From contig NZ_JAHKJW010000031.1 of the NCBI RefSeq assembly GCF_019710745.1, positions 14,108 to 73,176 of the forward strand: a stretch of 59,069 nt of DNA, in the 5' to 3' direction. A program made the translations under genes and the position numbers. The notes beneath the pieces were generated by a model. It was not told where the DNA came from. It worked only from the letters and a program-made list of their open reading frames with translations, and searched no databases. Positions 41,388-49,312 of this stretch are shown here, piece by piece (the stretch's first letter is position 1; each line of letters starts with the position of its first letter). Source of the DNA: Streptomyces beigongshangae. Its GTDB lineage: Bacteria > Actinomycetota > Actinomycetes > Streptomycetales > Streptomycetaceae.

Positions 41388-42609
41388 CGAACACCGCCTC
41401 GATGTCGTCCGCGGCGTACTGAGTCGGCCACGACGCCGGCTGAACCGGCCGGGCGTAGAAGGCCGCGAGCTTGTCGAGCAGGTCGTCCAGGCCGACGGCC
41501 GTGTAGAGCTCGGTGGTGCTGATATGGGCGTGACGCAAGATCGTCTGTACTTCGTGCAGCTTCAGTTCCGGATCGCGGGCCATCCGCTTCGCGGCCGTGT
41601 GCCGCAGGTCGTGCAGGGTCCAGTTCGCCCCGAGGACCTCGCATGCCCGCTGGAGGATACGGCGGGCCGCCCAGTAGGTCAGTGGCCGCGGCTCGCCCCG
41701 CCGGGTCCGCCAGACCGGCATCCCGTCCGGCGGCAGGCCGCCCTCATCGAGGTAGGCGGCCAGGTAGGCCAGCCCTTCCGGGGAGGTCGGGACCGGCTGT
41801 CGGGCCCGGGTGCCCTTGGAGATCACCCAGAGCTGGCCCTTGGTCCACTCGATGTCTCCGAGCCCCACTCCCAGCAGTTCGGAAGCGCGGGAGCCGGAGG
41901 CGAGGTAGTTGGACAGCAGGGCCTTGTCCCGGGTGCATTTCATCTGCGCGAACAGCTCGTGCCACTGGTCGTCGGGTATGGACCGCGGATGCCGGACCGT
42001 CAGTTTCGGCCGCAGCCGGGCCCGCCGGTGCTGTTGGCGGACCTCCAGCGGCGACCGGTGGGCCAGTGCGGCTCGGCGGGCCGCGCTCTCCGGGACCGGG
42101 TTGATCAAGGGGCCTCGGCCGAAGGGCAGGTGGAAGGCGTAGAAGCCGTGGACGACCGTCAGGTTGTGGGCGATCGTCGACGGCGCGTATCCGGCCCGCA
42201 GCGTCGGCTTGCCCGTCTTCGGGTTGACGGATCCGGGCGGGTGGCTGCCTGGCCGTGTCCGTTGGCGCTGGGGATTGCGGGCGTGACGCAGCCAGCCCAC
42301 CAGGGCGGCTGTCTCGGCCTCGGTGACCTGTTCCCAGCCCACATCCAGGGCCCACAGGACCCGGAGCCACCGCAACAGGTCGTAGCCGTAGCTCCGGCAG
42401 GTCAGCGGACTGACGTCACCCAGCAACCGGTCCCGCAGGTAGCTGCTGACCGGCTGTACCTCGCGGCCGGCGCCATCCACCACCAGCCACGGCAACGACG
42501 GCGTCGTACCCGCGACCACGGCCCCGATCTGAGGAAGCCGTACCCGCCCGTCAATCAGATCTTGATGAAGCGAAGGAGTTTCATGCACGACCGAATGATC
42601 ACGACTCAC
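41374..42609 (-). CDS. tnpA: TnpA-type tyrosine recombinase of the outer transposon
   Basis: 411 residues from a GTG at 42609. Core-binding domain SPLTCRSYGYDLLRWLRVLW. Catalytic set: Arg in LASGSRASELLGV, HxxRH in LHDLRHTAAKRMA, His-type motif ILRHAHISTTELY (Arg replaces the usual Gly before His) and the terminal Tyr in TTELYTAV. Only 45 bp separate the start from the element's right end, so promoter and recombination site must overlap. Closely related to the inner TnpA. Confidence 0.9.
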   Translation of the reverse strand: MSRDHSVVHETPSLHQDLIDGRVRLPQIGAVVAGTTPSLPWLVVDGAGREVQPVSSYLRDRLLGDVSPLTCRSYGYDLLRWLRVLWALDVGWEQVTEAETAALVGWLRHARNPQRQRTRPGSHPPGSVNPKTGKPTLRAGYAPSTIAHNLTVVHGFYAFHLPFGRGPLINPVPESAARRAALAHRSPLEVRQQHRRARLRPKLTVRHPRSIPDDQWHELFAQMKCTRDKALLSNYLASGSRASELLGVGLGDIEWTKGQLWVISKGTRARQPVPTSPEGLAYLAAYLDEGGLPPDGMPVWRTRRGEPRPLTYWAARRILQRACEVLGANWTLHDLRHTAAKRMARDPELKLHEVQTILRHAHISTTELYTAVGLDDLLDKLAAFYARPVQPASWPTQYAADDIEAVFGAGQ

Positions 42610-42651
42610 GGCCCCCGGATCGAGCGGGCCCCCGAGTTAGTGCAGTTAACA

Positions 42652-42735
42652 GACCCCGCCCTGCACCGGGGCATCGGCGTTGGCGCCGCAGTCGTCACCA
42701 CCTGGCTCACCACCCGCCCCGGCGGCCGCCGGTGA
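42652..42735 (+). pseudogene. Small membrane-protein gene, piece 3 of 3
   Basis: Reads DPALHRGIGVGAAVVTTWLT and ends TRPGGRR. It completes the gene begun at 25983 and continued at 32137, after the outer transposon. The stop overlaps the next gene's GTG by 4 bases, so loss of translation here may also lower expression of that neighbour. Confidence 0.75.
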
Positions 42736-43070
42736 CCCGCACCCGCATCGAACGCGTCCGCGCAGCGGCAGGGATCGCCTCGCTGACTCTTCAACAGATC
42801 GAGGACGACCTCACCGCCGGCGACGTTGACCAGGAGGAGCTCGCCGCGATCCTGCGCGAGCTCATCGAGGACACCGACCCGCCCGGCGGCTTCCTCGCGG
42901 CCCTCGCGCAGATGCTCACCGCCGCCGCGCGCCGTGCCGAGCAGGTCGAACCGGACCGCGACGGCGACGCCTCGTGTCCGCTGCACGAGGCCGCCGCCCT
43001 GATCACCGACAACGCCGGGATGCGCCTGATCTGGGCTGCCCGCGCCCTTCACCCGCAAGGAGACCTCTGA
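42732..43070 (+). CDS. Small acidic backbone protein, unknown
   Basis: 112 residues from a GTG overlapping the preceding stop. Mostly helical and acidic (LQQIEDDLTAGDVDQEELAA, LRELIEDTDPPGGFLAALAQ), one Cys. It ends NAGMRLIWAARALHPQGDL; that tail recurs as a non-coding fragment at 43277-43330. Family unrecognised. Confidence 0.55.
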   Translation: MTRTRIERVRAAAGIASLTLQQIEDDLTAGDVDQEELAAILRELIEDTDPPGGFLAALAQMLTAAARRAEQVEPDRDGDASCPLHEAAALITDNAGMRLIWAARALHPQGDL

Positions 43071-43330
43071 GATGGCGAGCAAGAGGGCGACGAATCCGCC
43101 CCGGGGACAGTGCACCCAGTGCTGGTACCACGCCTACGCCAGCCGCCAGGCCCACGCCGGACTCGGCCCGCGCCAGGACTGCCCGCAGTGCGCGGACCAC
43201 ATGAAGAAGGGCTGTCCCGCCCACATGATCGTCCGCTGACGCCGCTGCGCGAAGCCCCGCCCTGTTCACCGCCCGCGCCGGGCAGCGCCTGATCTGGGTT
43301 GCCCGGCGCCCTCACCCGCAAGGAGATCTC
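43014..43330. repeat. Imperfect 55-bp direct repeat bracketing the pRL2-8-like gene
   Basis: 43014-43068 (GCCGGGATGCGCCTGATCTG...) and 43277-43330 (GCCGGGCAGCGCCTGATCTG...) are about 85% alike and both end in CACCCGCAAGGAGAYCTC, a ribosome-binding site. The first encodes the end of the preceding gene; the second is a non-coding copy before the kinase gene. It looks like a duplication that copied a gene tail together with its downstream ribosome-binding site. Confidence 0.65.
43072..43239 (+). CDS. pRL2-8-like small Cys-rich protein
   Basis: 55 residues from the ATG at 43072 (AAGGAGA upstream). Sequence MASKRATNPPRGQCTQCWYH, then RQDCPQCADHMKKGCPAHM, with two CxxC pairs plus an extra Cys and His, surely a small zinc-bound fold. 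I recall this family as pRL2-8 on Streptomyces linear plasmids; function unknown. Too short for many gene finders. Confidence 0.75.
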   Translation: MASKRATNPPRGQCTQCWYHAYASRQAHAGLGPRQDCPQCADHMKKGCPAHMIVR

Positions 43331-43332
43331 GC

Positions 43333-44307
43333 ATGACCGAGCTGATCTACCCGCAGATACCCGAGCACAGCCTGATGGTCCTGATAGGCCCGTCCGGCGC
43401 CGGGAAGTCCACGCTCGCGCGCACCTGGCCCGCCTCGCAGGTCCTGTCCCTGGACGCGCTGCGTGAGGCGGTCAGTGACGACGCGGGCGACCAGGACGCG
43501 ACGGCCGAAGCGGTCGACGTCCTGCACCTGATCCTGGAGCGCCGTATGGCGCGGCGTCGGTTCACGGTCATCGACGCCACGAATGTGACCAGGGCGGCCA
43601 GGCAGCCGCTGGTCGCCGCCGCGAAGCGGCATAACATGCCCGCCGTCGCAGTCGTTGTCGCCACACCGCTCGACGTCTGCCTGGAGCGGCAGGGCCTGCG
43701 ACCGGACAACCAGCGTGCGCCCGAAGACGTCGTCCGCTCCCAGCACCACGCGATGGTCCACTCGCACCAGCGGCTCGCCGCCGAAGGATTCACCATCGCC
43801 TTTGCCGACACCCTGTACCGCCTGGAGCCGTTCCTGAAGCAACTCTCACAAACCCGGGAGGACGGCCTCCGGCGCGACGGCAGCGAGGGCCTGCTCCTGG
43901 TCCGCCGCTTCTTCGGCCCCGAGATCCTGCCACTGTGGCGGTGGCAGCCGGGCCCGGCCCAGAGAACTGGCCGGGACCGCGTCGCGGAGATCTGCCTCGG
44001 ACAGCAGCACCTCACCCTGGCATTCCGCCACGGCGTCGACAACGAAGGCGACTTCGACTTCGACTTTGGCTTCGACGTCCTGCTGCCCTGCCCCTTCGAC
44101 CCGGAGTGCGCCGGGCAGGCGTGGGCGCCGGTCTACTCGGTCACCGACCTGCACAAGGCGCTGACTGGCCTCATGGACAAGGACCCGGACATCATCTGCA
44201 CCGTTCACGGCCGCCCCGACGACGTCGACGACCACGAGGCCGCCGACGACGACCACGAGGACAGGACGGGCCTTCAGACGCAGCCCGCGGACGCGGTCCG
44301 CGCGTGA
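43333..44307 (+). CDS. P-loop polynucleotide-kinase-like protein
   Basis: 324 residues from the ATG at 43333. Walker A GPSGAGKST at ~19-27. The PNK-like kinase pattern follows: SLDALREAVSDD, FTVIDATNVTRAARQPLVAA, AVVVATPLDVCLERQGLRPD, and QHHAMVHSHQRLAAEGF. This resembles the 5'-kinase domain of T4 Pnkp-type enzymes, which phosphorylate DNA or RNA ends. The C-terminal ~140 residues, with acidic DNEGDFDFDFGFDVLLPC, are not the usual phosphatase or ligase domain. It might serve RNA or DNA repair on the plasmid, but the substrate is unproven. Confidence 0.7.
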   Translation: MTELIYPQIPEHSLMVLIGPSGAGKSTLARTWPASQVLSLDALREAVSDDAGDQDATAEAVDVLHLILERRMARRRFTVIDATNVTRAARQPLVAAAKRHNMPAVAVVVATPLDVCLERQGLRPDNQRAPEDVVRSQHHAMVHSHQRLAAEGFTIAFADTLYRLEPFLKQLSQTREDGLRRDGSEGLLLVRRFFGPEILPLWRWQPGPAQRTGRDRVAEICLGQQHLTLAFRHGVDNEGDFDFDFGFDVLLPCPFDPECAGQAWAPVYSVTDLHKALTGLMDKDPDIICTVHGRPDDVDDHEAADDDHEDRTGLQTQPADAVRA

Positions 44308-44399
44308 GCCGTGCCGCCGACGCTTCGCCGCACAGCCAGAACCCGCCGCGCCCTGGCCACTCCGGGCGCCCACTGCTTCCCCGGGAAGGACATCCCATC

Positions 44400-45245
44400 A
44401 TGGGCATCACGATCACGAACACGTACGGCACCGCGCACCACGTCAGCGAGACCAACCCGGCCCGCGTCACCAGCTGCGACCGCTACCGGTTACCGCTCGT
44501 CGGCACCATCGTCCCCGGCAACCCCGGCTACGAGGACATGGTCGAGATCCTCAAGGACAACGGCCACGACACCCGCCCAGAGGGCTACGGGCTGATCTTC
44601 CTGGAGTCCGAGGAATTCTCCGCGACCTACTTCGGGTCGATCGCACAGATCGAGCAGTACAAGCGCGACAACGCCGACGGCACAGCGACCTTCGACGCCT
44701 CCCAGGGCGTCATGTACGCCCAGTGGCCCCACGGCAAAGGCTGGGACGACTTCCTCCCCCGCACCTTCTGGAACGTGGCTGCGTGCGGCGGGATAGCGGA
44801 CGGCGTCGGCCTCGTCACCGCCTTCGCGCACACCGAGATCCCGGGCGCGGAGGTCATCGTCTACGAGTTCGAAGGCAAGTGGCTCCCCGACAGCGAGCCG
44901 CAGCAGCTGGTCACCTACCACTGCACCGGCTGCCACCTGGACACCTTCCACGACTGCGGGCACGTCCACGAGAACACCAGCCCCGACAGCCGGCGCTGGG
45001 CTGCGCGCCAGGCCCGCCAGCACCTCATCAGCGCCCACCGGCACGGCGTCGGCGACACGAACAGCGCCTGCCGCCCCCACAACGGCGCCATGCTGCGCGC
45101 CGTGAACGCGGCCGCTCGCGAGATGTGGGGCACCACGGGCAACGCCCTCCCGGACACCGACGACGCGTACTGCGCGACCAAGGGCCCCTGCTCGATCATC
45201 CGCGAACTGCGGGCCGGAGTCCGCCCGCCCACCTACCGCGCCTGA
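44400..45245 (+). CDS. Plasmid protein of unknown function, 281 residues
   Basis: Starts at the ATG 44400 (GGGAAGGA upstream). The N-terminal half is mixed alpha/beta with aromatic-rich stretches (GVMYAQWPHGKGWDDFLPRT, FWNVAACGGIADG). Near residue 180 is a Cys/His cluster (YHCTGCHLDTFHDCGHVHEN), probably zinc-binding, then a helical tail (RWAARQARQHLISAHRHGVG). No family recognised. Nearest neighbours are the P-loop kinase and another small protein in the same direction. Confidence 0.6.
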   Translation: MGITITNTYGTAHHVSETNPARVTSCDRYRLPLVGTIVPGNPGYEDMVEILKDNGHDTRPEGYGLIFLESEEFSATYFGSIAQIEQYKRDNADGTATFDASQGVMYAQWPHGKGWDDFLPRTFWNVAACGGIADGVGLVTAFAHTEIPGAEVIVYEFEGKWLPDSEPQQLVTYHCTGCHLDTFHDCGHVHENTSPDSRRWAARQARQHLISAHRHGVGDTNSACRPHNGAMLRAVNAAAREMWGTTGNALPDTDDAYCATKGPCSIIRELRAGVRPPTYRA

Positions 45246-45352
45246 CGGACGTACCGTGCCGCCCCGGTCTCTCCGCACGACGGAGGCCGGGGCGGTCGCG
45301 GTGGTCCCTCAACACCGAGGCACCAACACCGAGCAGAGAGGAGCTGGACGTC

Positions 45353-45655
45353 ATGCGCCTGCACATCTACGAGGTCGACGTCCCGATCCACGACACCACC
45401 GACCCGGACCGGCGCGGTCTGCACGTCTTCACCGGCGTCGCCGCCTCCCCGGCCGCGGCCCTGCGCCGCGCGCATGAGGTGTACGACGCCGCGCTCGCCG
45501 CGCACACGGCCGGACTCGAGGTGCCCGGCAAGCAGCCGGACAGCTGGGGAGCGCGCGGGCTTCGGCCCGGCTGGCAGATGGAGTGGCCCGCCGCGAAGTC
45601 CGGCCTGTGGCACAGCCCTGTCAGCTGGACCACCCGCAACGGCTTCGTGCTGTAG
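45353..45655 (+). CDS. Small backbone protein, unknown
   Basis: 100 residues from the ATG at 45353 (GAGAGGAGCTGG upstream). LHIYEVDVPIHDTTDPDRRG, then VAASPAAALRRAHEVYDAAL, then QMEWPAAKSGLWHSPVSW. Looks like a compact alpha/beta domain. No family recognised. Confidence 0.55.
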   Translation: MRLHIYEVDVPIHDTTDPDRRGLHVFTGVAASPAAALRRAHEVYDAALAAHTAGLEVPGKQPDSWGARGLRPGWQMEWPAAKSGLWHSPVSWTTRNGFVL

Positions 45656-45746
45656 CTCCGCCCCGAGACAGCCGCACTTGCTTGGCGGCTTCGACGACTG
45701 TCCCGGGCCCACCCAACCCGTACGAGACGAGAGGGAGATCCTCAGT

Positions 45747-45845
45747 ATGGACTCCGTCATGCACCCGCGGGGCCGGTTCGGCCCGCGCACCCTCCTCCTT
45801 ACGGCGGGCGTCGTGCCGCCGGCCGGGCGGGGGCGAGCCGCATGA
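45747..45845 (+). CDS. Possible leader-size ORF before the ASCH-like gene
   Basis: 32 codons from the ATG at 45747 with GAGGGAGA upstream, ending in a stop that overlaps the ASCH-like start codon (ATGA). Sequence MDSVMHPRGRFGPRTLLLTA, then Pro/Gly/Arg. The overlap implies coupling. Too short to judge by composition. Confidence 0.35.
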   Translation: MDSVMHPRGRFGPRTLLLTAGVVPPAGRGRAA

Positions 45846-45956
45846 GCCTCGCCACCCTGCCCGAGGGCGACTGGATCCGCGGCATCACAATCCGCCAGCC
45901 CTTCGCGACCTGCATCCTCGCCGGGAAGACCCCGGAGAACCGGCCCGCCAACTGGC
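45842..45956 (+). pseudogene. ASCH-like domain protein, 5' part (interrupted)
   Basis: Reads MSLATLPEGDWIRGITIRQP, then FATCILAGKTPENRPANW, a classical ASCH beginning (...RQPxAxxIxxGxKxxENRxxxxxxRGxxLLHAG). It is cut at NW by a transposon. The rest, WPWRGWVLLHAG, begins at 52823. ASCH domains bind RNA or modified bases and some act as nucleases or nucleotide hydrolases. The interrupted 5' piece would encode only 49 residues. Confidence 0.85.
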
Positions 45957-46198
45957 TTATGTCTAGCTTAAGTAGTGAGCACTGCACCTGACCAGCTCAT
46001 TCTCGTCAAGGACATGTAGTCGACGCGGTCGCCCGGCACATGGCTGAGCGCGACCCGGCCGCCCGCCGCCGTAGGTGAGCCCTCAAAAGTTGGCCTCGCG
46101 GCTATTTGCTCCCTGGTGTCCGAACCAGGGCTACTGAACCGTGATCCAGATTTTGTCACGCTCTTGATTGCGCTTGCGTTCGCTCCCTGTCTCCTCGA

Positions 46199-46825
46199 TC
46201 ACACGCTCTCTTCCCGACGGACGGAGAAGGCACCCGCGGCAGCCGCCAGGACTGCCGTCTCCGCGGCCCGTTTCGGGAGTTGCGGGTCCGGATCGGCACG
46301 CAGGAGCACCAGCTGGTGGTAGAGCGGCGCCGTGGCGGCGATCAGCAGGCTTCGTGCGTCCGTGTGCTGTGCGGGGAGTTCACCGCGCTCGATGGCGCGT
46401 TCGACGAGGATCTCGCACTGGGCGTACCGGTCCGTCCACAACTGCGTCTGGGCTCGCGCGGCCTGTTCGGAGTGGAACGAGGCGGCCATCAGGGCGATGG
46501 CGAGCGACGGCTGTACGACCAGGGATTCCTGGATTTCTTCGTTGAGGGCCGTCAGATCGCCGCGCAGGGAGCCGGTATCCGGCGGCTGCCAGTCGATCTC
46601 GCCGGCGGCGTCGATGACGTCGACGAGCAGGCCGCCGACATCGCGCCAACGCCGGTAGACCGTGGCGCGGTGCACTCCGGCGCGCGTCGCGACACCCTCC
46701 ATCGTGAGTCCTTCGTGACCGCCTTCAGCGAGTTCGGCGCGCACCGCGTCGAGAACCTGGGCGCGGATGCGGGCGGTGCGACCGCCCGGACGGCGGTCCG
46801 ACGTCGTGTCCAGTGGGTCTGTCAT
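46199..46825 (-). CDS. TetR-family repressor (cargo, likely controls vat/mgt)
   Basis: 208 residues from the ATG at 46825. TetR HTH at ~18-65: IRAQVLDAVRAELAEGGHEG, LTMEGVATRAGVHRATVYRR. The C-terminal region is a TetR_C-type helical bundle (TDRYAQCEILVERAIERGEL, SLLIAATAPLYHQLVLLR). It is divergent from the vat-like gene, and a perfect 14-bp palindrome lies between them, so it probably represses both its own gene and the resistance operon and is relieved by the antibiotic. Confidence 0.85.
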   Translation of the reverse strand: MTDPLDTTSDRRPGGRTARIRAQVLDAVRAELAEGGHEGLTMEGVATRAGVHRATVYRRWRDVGGLLVDVIDAAGEIDWQPPDTGSLRGDLTALNEEIQESLVVQPSLAIALMAASFHSEQAARAQTQLWTDRYAQCEILVERAIERGELPAQHTDARSLLIAATAPLYHQLVLLRADPDPQLPKRAAETAVLAAAAGAFSVRREESV

Positions 46826-46878
46826 CGGCAATCAGTATCCGGTTGATCAAGGCGGCAGGGCTGTGCCAGCATCTTAAC

Positions 46879-46892
46879 GCGACAGCTGTCGC
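46879..46892. promoter_or_regulatory. 14-bp palindrome, likely TetR operator
   Basis: GCGACAGCTGTCGC, fully symmetric, in the 99-base gap between the divergent tetR-like and vat-like genes and 32 bases before the vat-like start. Typical position and size for a TetR-family operator controlling both directions. Confidence 0.65.
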
Positions 46893-46924
46893 CCTAGGTT
46901 CACTAGAGAGGAACCGCCTCCTCG

Positions 46925-47578
46925 ATGCCGCCCGTTCCCGCTGACCCCACCGTGCTCCACCCGATGCCCGAGCACCCGCGCGTGGTTTTGCTCAAGCCGC
47001 TGGTGAAGTCGCCGCTGATCAAGGTCGGTGACTTCACCTACTACGACGATCCGGACGACCCGACCGCATTCGAGACGCGCAACGTCCTGTACCACTACGG
47101 CCCCGAGCGGCTTGTCATCGGCAAGTACTGCGCGTTGGGGACGGGCACCCGGTTCATCATGAACGGCGCCAACCACCGCATGGACGGTCCTTCCACCTTC
47201 CCGTTTCCCACGATGGGGGGTTCCTGGGCGGAGCACTTCGACCTGATCACCGACCTACCCGGCCGGGGCGACACAGCTGTCGGCAACGACGTGTGGTTCG
47301 GCCACGGCGCCACCGTCATGCCCGGTGTACGCATCGGCCACGGCGCGATCATCGCCGCCGGCGCCGTGGTCACCGGCGACGTCCCCGACTACGGCATCGT
47401 CGGCGGCAACCCCGCCCGGCTCATCCGCACCCGCTACGACGCCGCGGACATCGCTCGGCTCCTCGCCGTGGCGTGGTGGGACTGGCCCGTGCAGCACATC
47501 ACCAGACACCTACGGACGATCATGTCGGGGACCGTCGCCGACCTGGAGGAGGCCGCCGCGCAGATCGACCAGCCCTGA
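46925..47578 (+). CDS. vat: Vat-like streptogramin A O-acetyltransferase (cargo)
   Basis: 217 residues. It follows the Vat pattern closely: IGKYCALGTGTRFIMNGANH with RMDGPSTFPF (catalytic His in NGANH), GDTAVGNDVWFGHGATVMPG, VRIGHGAIIAAGAVV (left-handed beta-helix hexapeptides), GGNPARLIRTRYD and WWDWPV. Vat enzymes acetylate group A streptogramins from acetyl-CoA. Related xenobiotic acetyltransferases also take chloramphenicol, so the exact substrate is inferred. AGAGGAA precedes the ATG; an operon with the glycosyltransferase 57 bases downstream is likely. Confidence 0.85.
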   Translation: MPPVPADPTVLHPMPEHPRVVLLKPLVKSPLIKVGDFTYYDDPDDPTAFETRNVLYHYGPERLVIGKYCALGTGTRFIMNGANHRMDGPSTFPFPTMGGSWAEHFDLITDLPGRGDTAVGNDVWFGHGATVMPGVRIGHGAIIAAGAVVTGDVPDYGIVGGNPARLIRTRYDAADIARLLAVAWWDWPVQHITRHLRTIMSGTVADLEEAAAQIDQP

Positions 47579-47635
47579 CTCGCGTCCTCGCCACACCGCC
47601 CGCTCCCGTCCCGCGCCAGAAACGAGTGATCGCCC

Positions 47636-48829
47636 ATGTCCCGTCCCCGCGCCCATATCGCGATGGTCGGCGTCCCCATCGTCAGCCATGTCCTGCCCAG
47701 CCTCGCGCTCATCCGTGAGCTGGTGGACCGCGGGCACCGGGTCACCTACGCCAACGACCCGTTCGTGGCCGACCGGATCGAATCCGTCGGCGCGGAGCTG
47801 GTGCCGTGCACCTCCACGTTGCCCGTCGAGGACAACGACTGGCCTGCCGATCCCATCGCAGCGGCGAGCCTCTTCCTCGACGACGCCGTCCAAGCGCTCC
47901 CGCAACTGCGCGCCGCCTACGACCATGATCCGGCCGACCTGTACCTCTACGACATAGGCGCCTATGCCGCGCGCGCCCTCTCCGAAGCCCAGGGCCGTCC
48001 CCTCGTGCAGCTGTCCCCGACGTTCGTCGGCTGGGACGGCTACCAGGAGGAAGTCGTGGCTCATCTGCGAAAGCTGCCGGGCGCCGACGCGTACCGGGAC
48101 AGGTTCGCACGGTGGCTCGTCGACTGCGGTGCGACCACCACGGACGTGGACACGTTCTCCGGCCCGCCCGCCCGAGCCCTTGCCCTGATCCCGAGAGCGA
48201 TGCAGCCGCACGCCGATCGAGTCGACACCGACACAGTGACCTTCGTCGGCCCCTGCCTCGACACCCGAGCGGATACGGACGGCTGGACCCGCCCGGCGGA
48301 CGCGGACAACGTGCTGCTGATCTCGCTCGGCTCGGCGTACACACGCCAGCCCGCGTTCTACCGCCAGTGCATCGCCGCCTTCGGCGACCTGCCCGGCTGG
48401 CACGTCGTACTCCAGATCGGCAGGTACACCGCCCCCGAAGAACTCGGCACCATCCCGCCCAACGTCGAGGTGCACTCCTGGGTCCCGCAGCGCGCGATCC
48501 TGGAACAGGCCGACGCCTTCGTCACCCACGCCGGCATGGGCGGCTGCGGCGAAGGGCTCCTCGCCGGCGTTCCCATGATCGCCGTGCCGCAGGGAGCCGA
48601 GCAGTTCATGAACGCCGACCGGCTCGTGGAACTCGGAGTCGCACGCCGTGTGGACACCGCTGACGCCACCGCCGAGACCCTTCGCGCGGCGCTGAACGAC
48701 CTGGTCACGGATCCAGAACGCGTCGACCGGTCCAAGCAGCTGCAGGCCGCCGCCCGGGCCGAGGGCGGCACCCCGCGCGCTGCTGACCTCCTCGAGAACA
48801 TGCTGGCAGCCGCCGAAAACCCGCGCTAA
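47636..48829 (+). CDS. mgt: Macrolide-inactivating glycosyltransferase (Mgt/OleD type; cargo)
   Basis: 397 residues, GT-B fold of GT family 1. N-terminal HIAMVGVPIVSHVLPSLALI and ELVDRGHRVTYAN; C-terminal LQIGRYTAPEELGTIPPNVE, VHSWVPQRAILEQADAFVTH, AGMGGCGEGLLAGVPMIAVP and QGAEQFMNADRLVELGVA, the sugar-nucleotide-binding signature. Closely resembles Streptomyces Mgt/OleD/OleI, which glucosylate the 2'-OH of macrolides with UDP-glucose. The catalytic-region H of the usual AAHGH motif appears here as VPIVSHVLP, with H retained. With vat it gives a streptogramin plus macrolide inactivation pair. Confidence 0.88.
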   Translation: MSRPRAHIAMVGVPIVSHVLPSLALIRELVDRGHRVTYANDPFVADRIESVGAELVPCTSTLPVEDNDWPADPIAAASLFLDDAVQALPQLRAAYDHDPADLYLYDIGAYAARALSEAQGRPLVQLSPTFVGWDGYQEEVVAHLRKLPGADAYRDRFARWLVDCGATTTDVDTFSGPPARALALIPRAMQPHADRVDTDTVTFVGPCLDTRADTDGWTRPADADNVLLISLGSAYTRQPAFYRQCIAAFGDLPGWHVVLQIGRYTAPEELGTIPPNVEVHSWVPQRAILEQADAFVTHAGMGGCGEGLLAGVPMIAVPQGAEQFMNADRLVELGVARRVDTADATAETLRAALNDLVTDPERVDRSKQLQAAARAEGGTPRAADLLENMLAAAENPR

Positions 48830-48862
48830 GAACACTGCCGCTTCGGTGATCGTGCTGCAGCG

Positions 48863-49312
48863 TTAGGTGGTGGCGCCTCCCGAAGTGGTCGCCGTCTGCT
48901 GTCCGTTCTCCTGGGCATAACCATCTCGAGGAGACGCGCCACGGAGCCTGCGGATCTCTCCGTATGCGGTCTCCAGACGCCCGGCGAGGTCGCTGTTCTC
49001 CGCTCGCAGCTGCTTGATCCGCGCGAGCGCGGTCTCCAGCCGTCGCTGGACGGAGGAGACCGACGCGGGCTGTGAGCCGGTTCGCTCGGTGGCGGGCTGC
49101 CGGTCCTGCATCTGCCTGATGGCGGCCACGAGGTCGGGCTGGGTGTATAGCCATGATCTTGAAACGCTGGCCGCCTTCGCGATCGCAGCGAAGCTGGTCC
49201 GGCCGCCGGTACGTCTGGCTGCCGAGATGGCCTTCTCGGCGTCACGGCGAGCGCGTTCGCTGCGACGCCGGGTGGCCTCGGCCAGGGCGGCGGTGTTGTC
49301 AGCTGGCGGCAT
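48863..49312 (-). CDS. tnpC: TnpC-like accessory protein (DUF6262-like)
   Basis: 149 residues from the ATG at 49312, overlapping the tnpB stop by 14 bases. HTH-like N-terminus (AISAARRTGGRTSFAAIAKA, ASVSRSWLYTQPDLVAAIRQ) and C-terminal coiled coil (VQRRLETALARIKQLRAENS, LAGRLETAYGEIRRLRG). Same architecture as the protein at 27827-28372. It converges with the glycosyltransferase gene, 33 bases away. Confidence 0.8.
   Translation of the reverse strand: MPPADNTAALAEATRRRSERARRDAEKAISAARRTGGRTSFAAIAKAASVSRSWLYTQPDLVAAIRQMQDRQPATERTGSQPASVSSVQRRLETALARIKQLRAENSDLAGRLETAYGEIRRLRGASPRDGYAQENGQQTATTSGGATT

Larger units (their letters stand above)
32409..42654. mobile_element. Outer Tn554-like tnpAB transposon (10.2 kb including a nested element)
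   Basis: GAC flanks both ends (32406-32408 and 42652-42654). Removal restores WMELD-PALHRG in frame. The ends are inverted repeats: GTTCTCTGCACCAA inward from the left and GTTAACTGCACTAA inward from the right (12 of 14... differing only at positions 4, 5 and 12). The outer genes are tnpA (41374-42609) and a split tnpB on the minus strand, plus a membrane protein and a sigma factor on the plus strand. No tnpC is present. With the inner element removed it would be about 5.0 kb. Confidence 0.85.
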
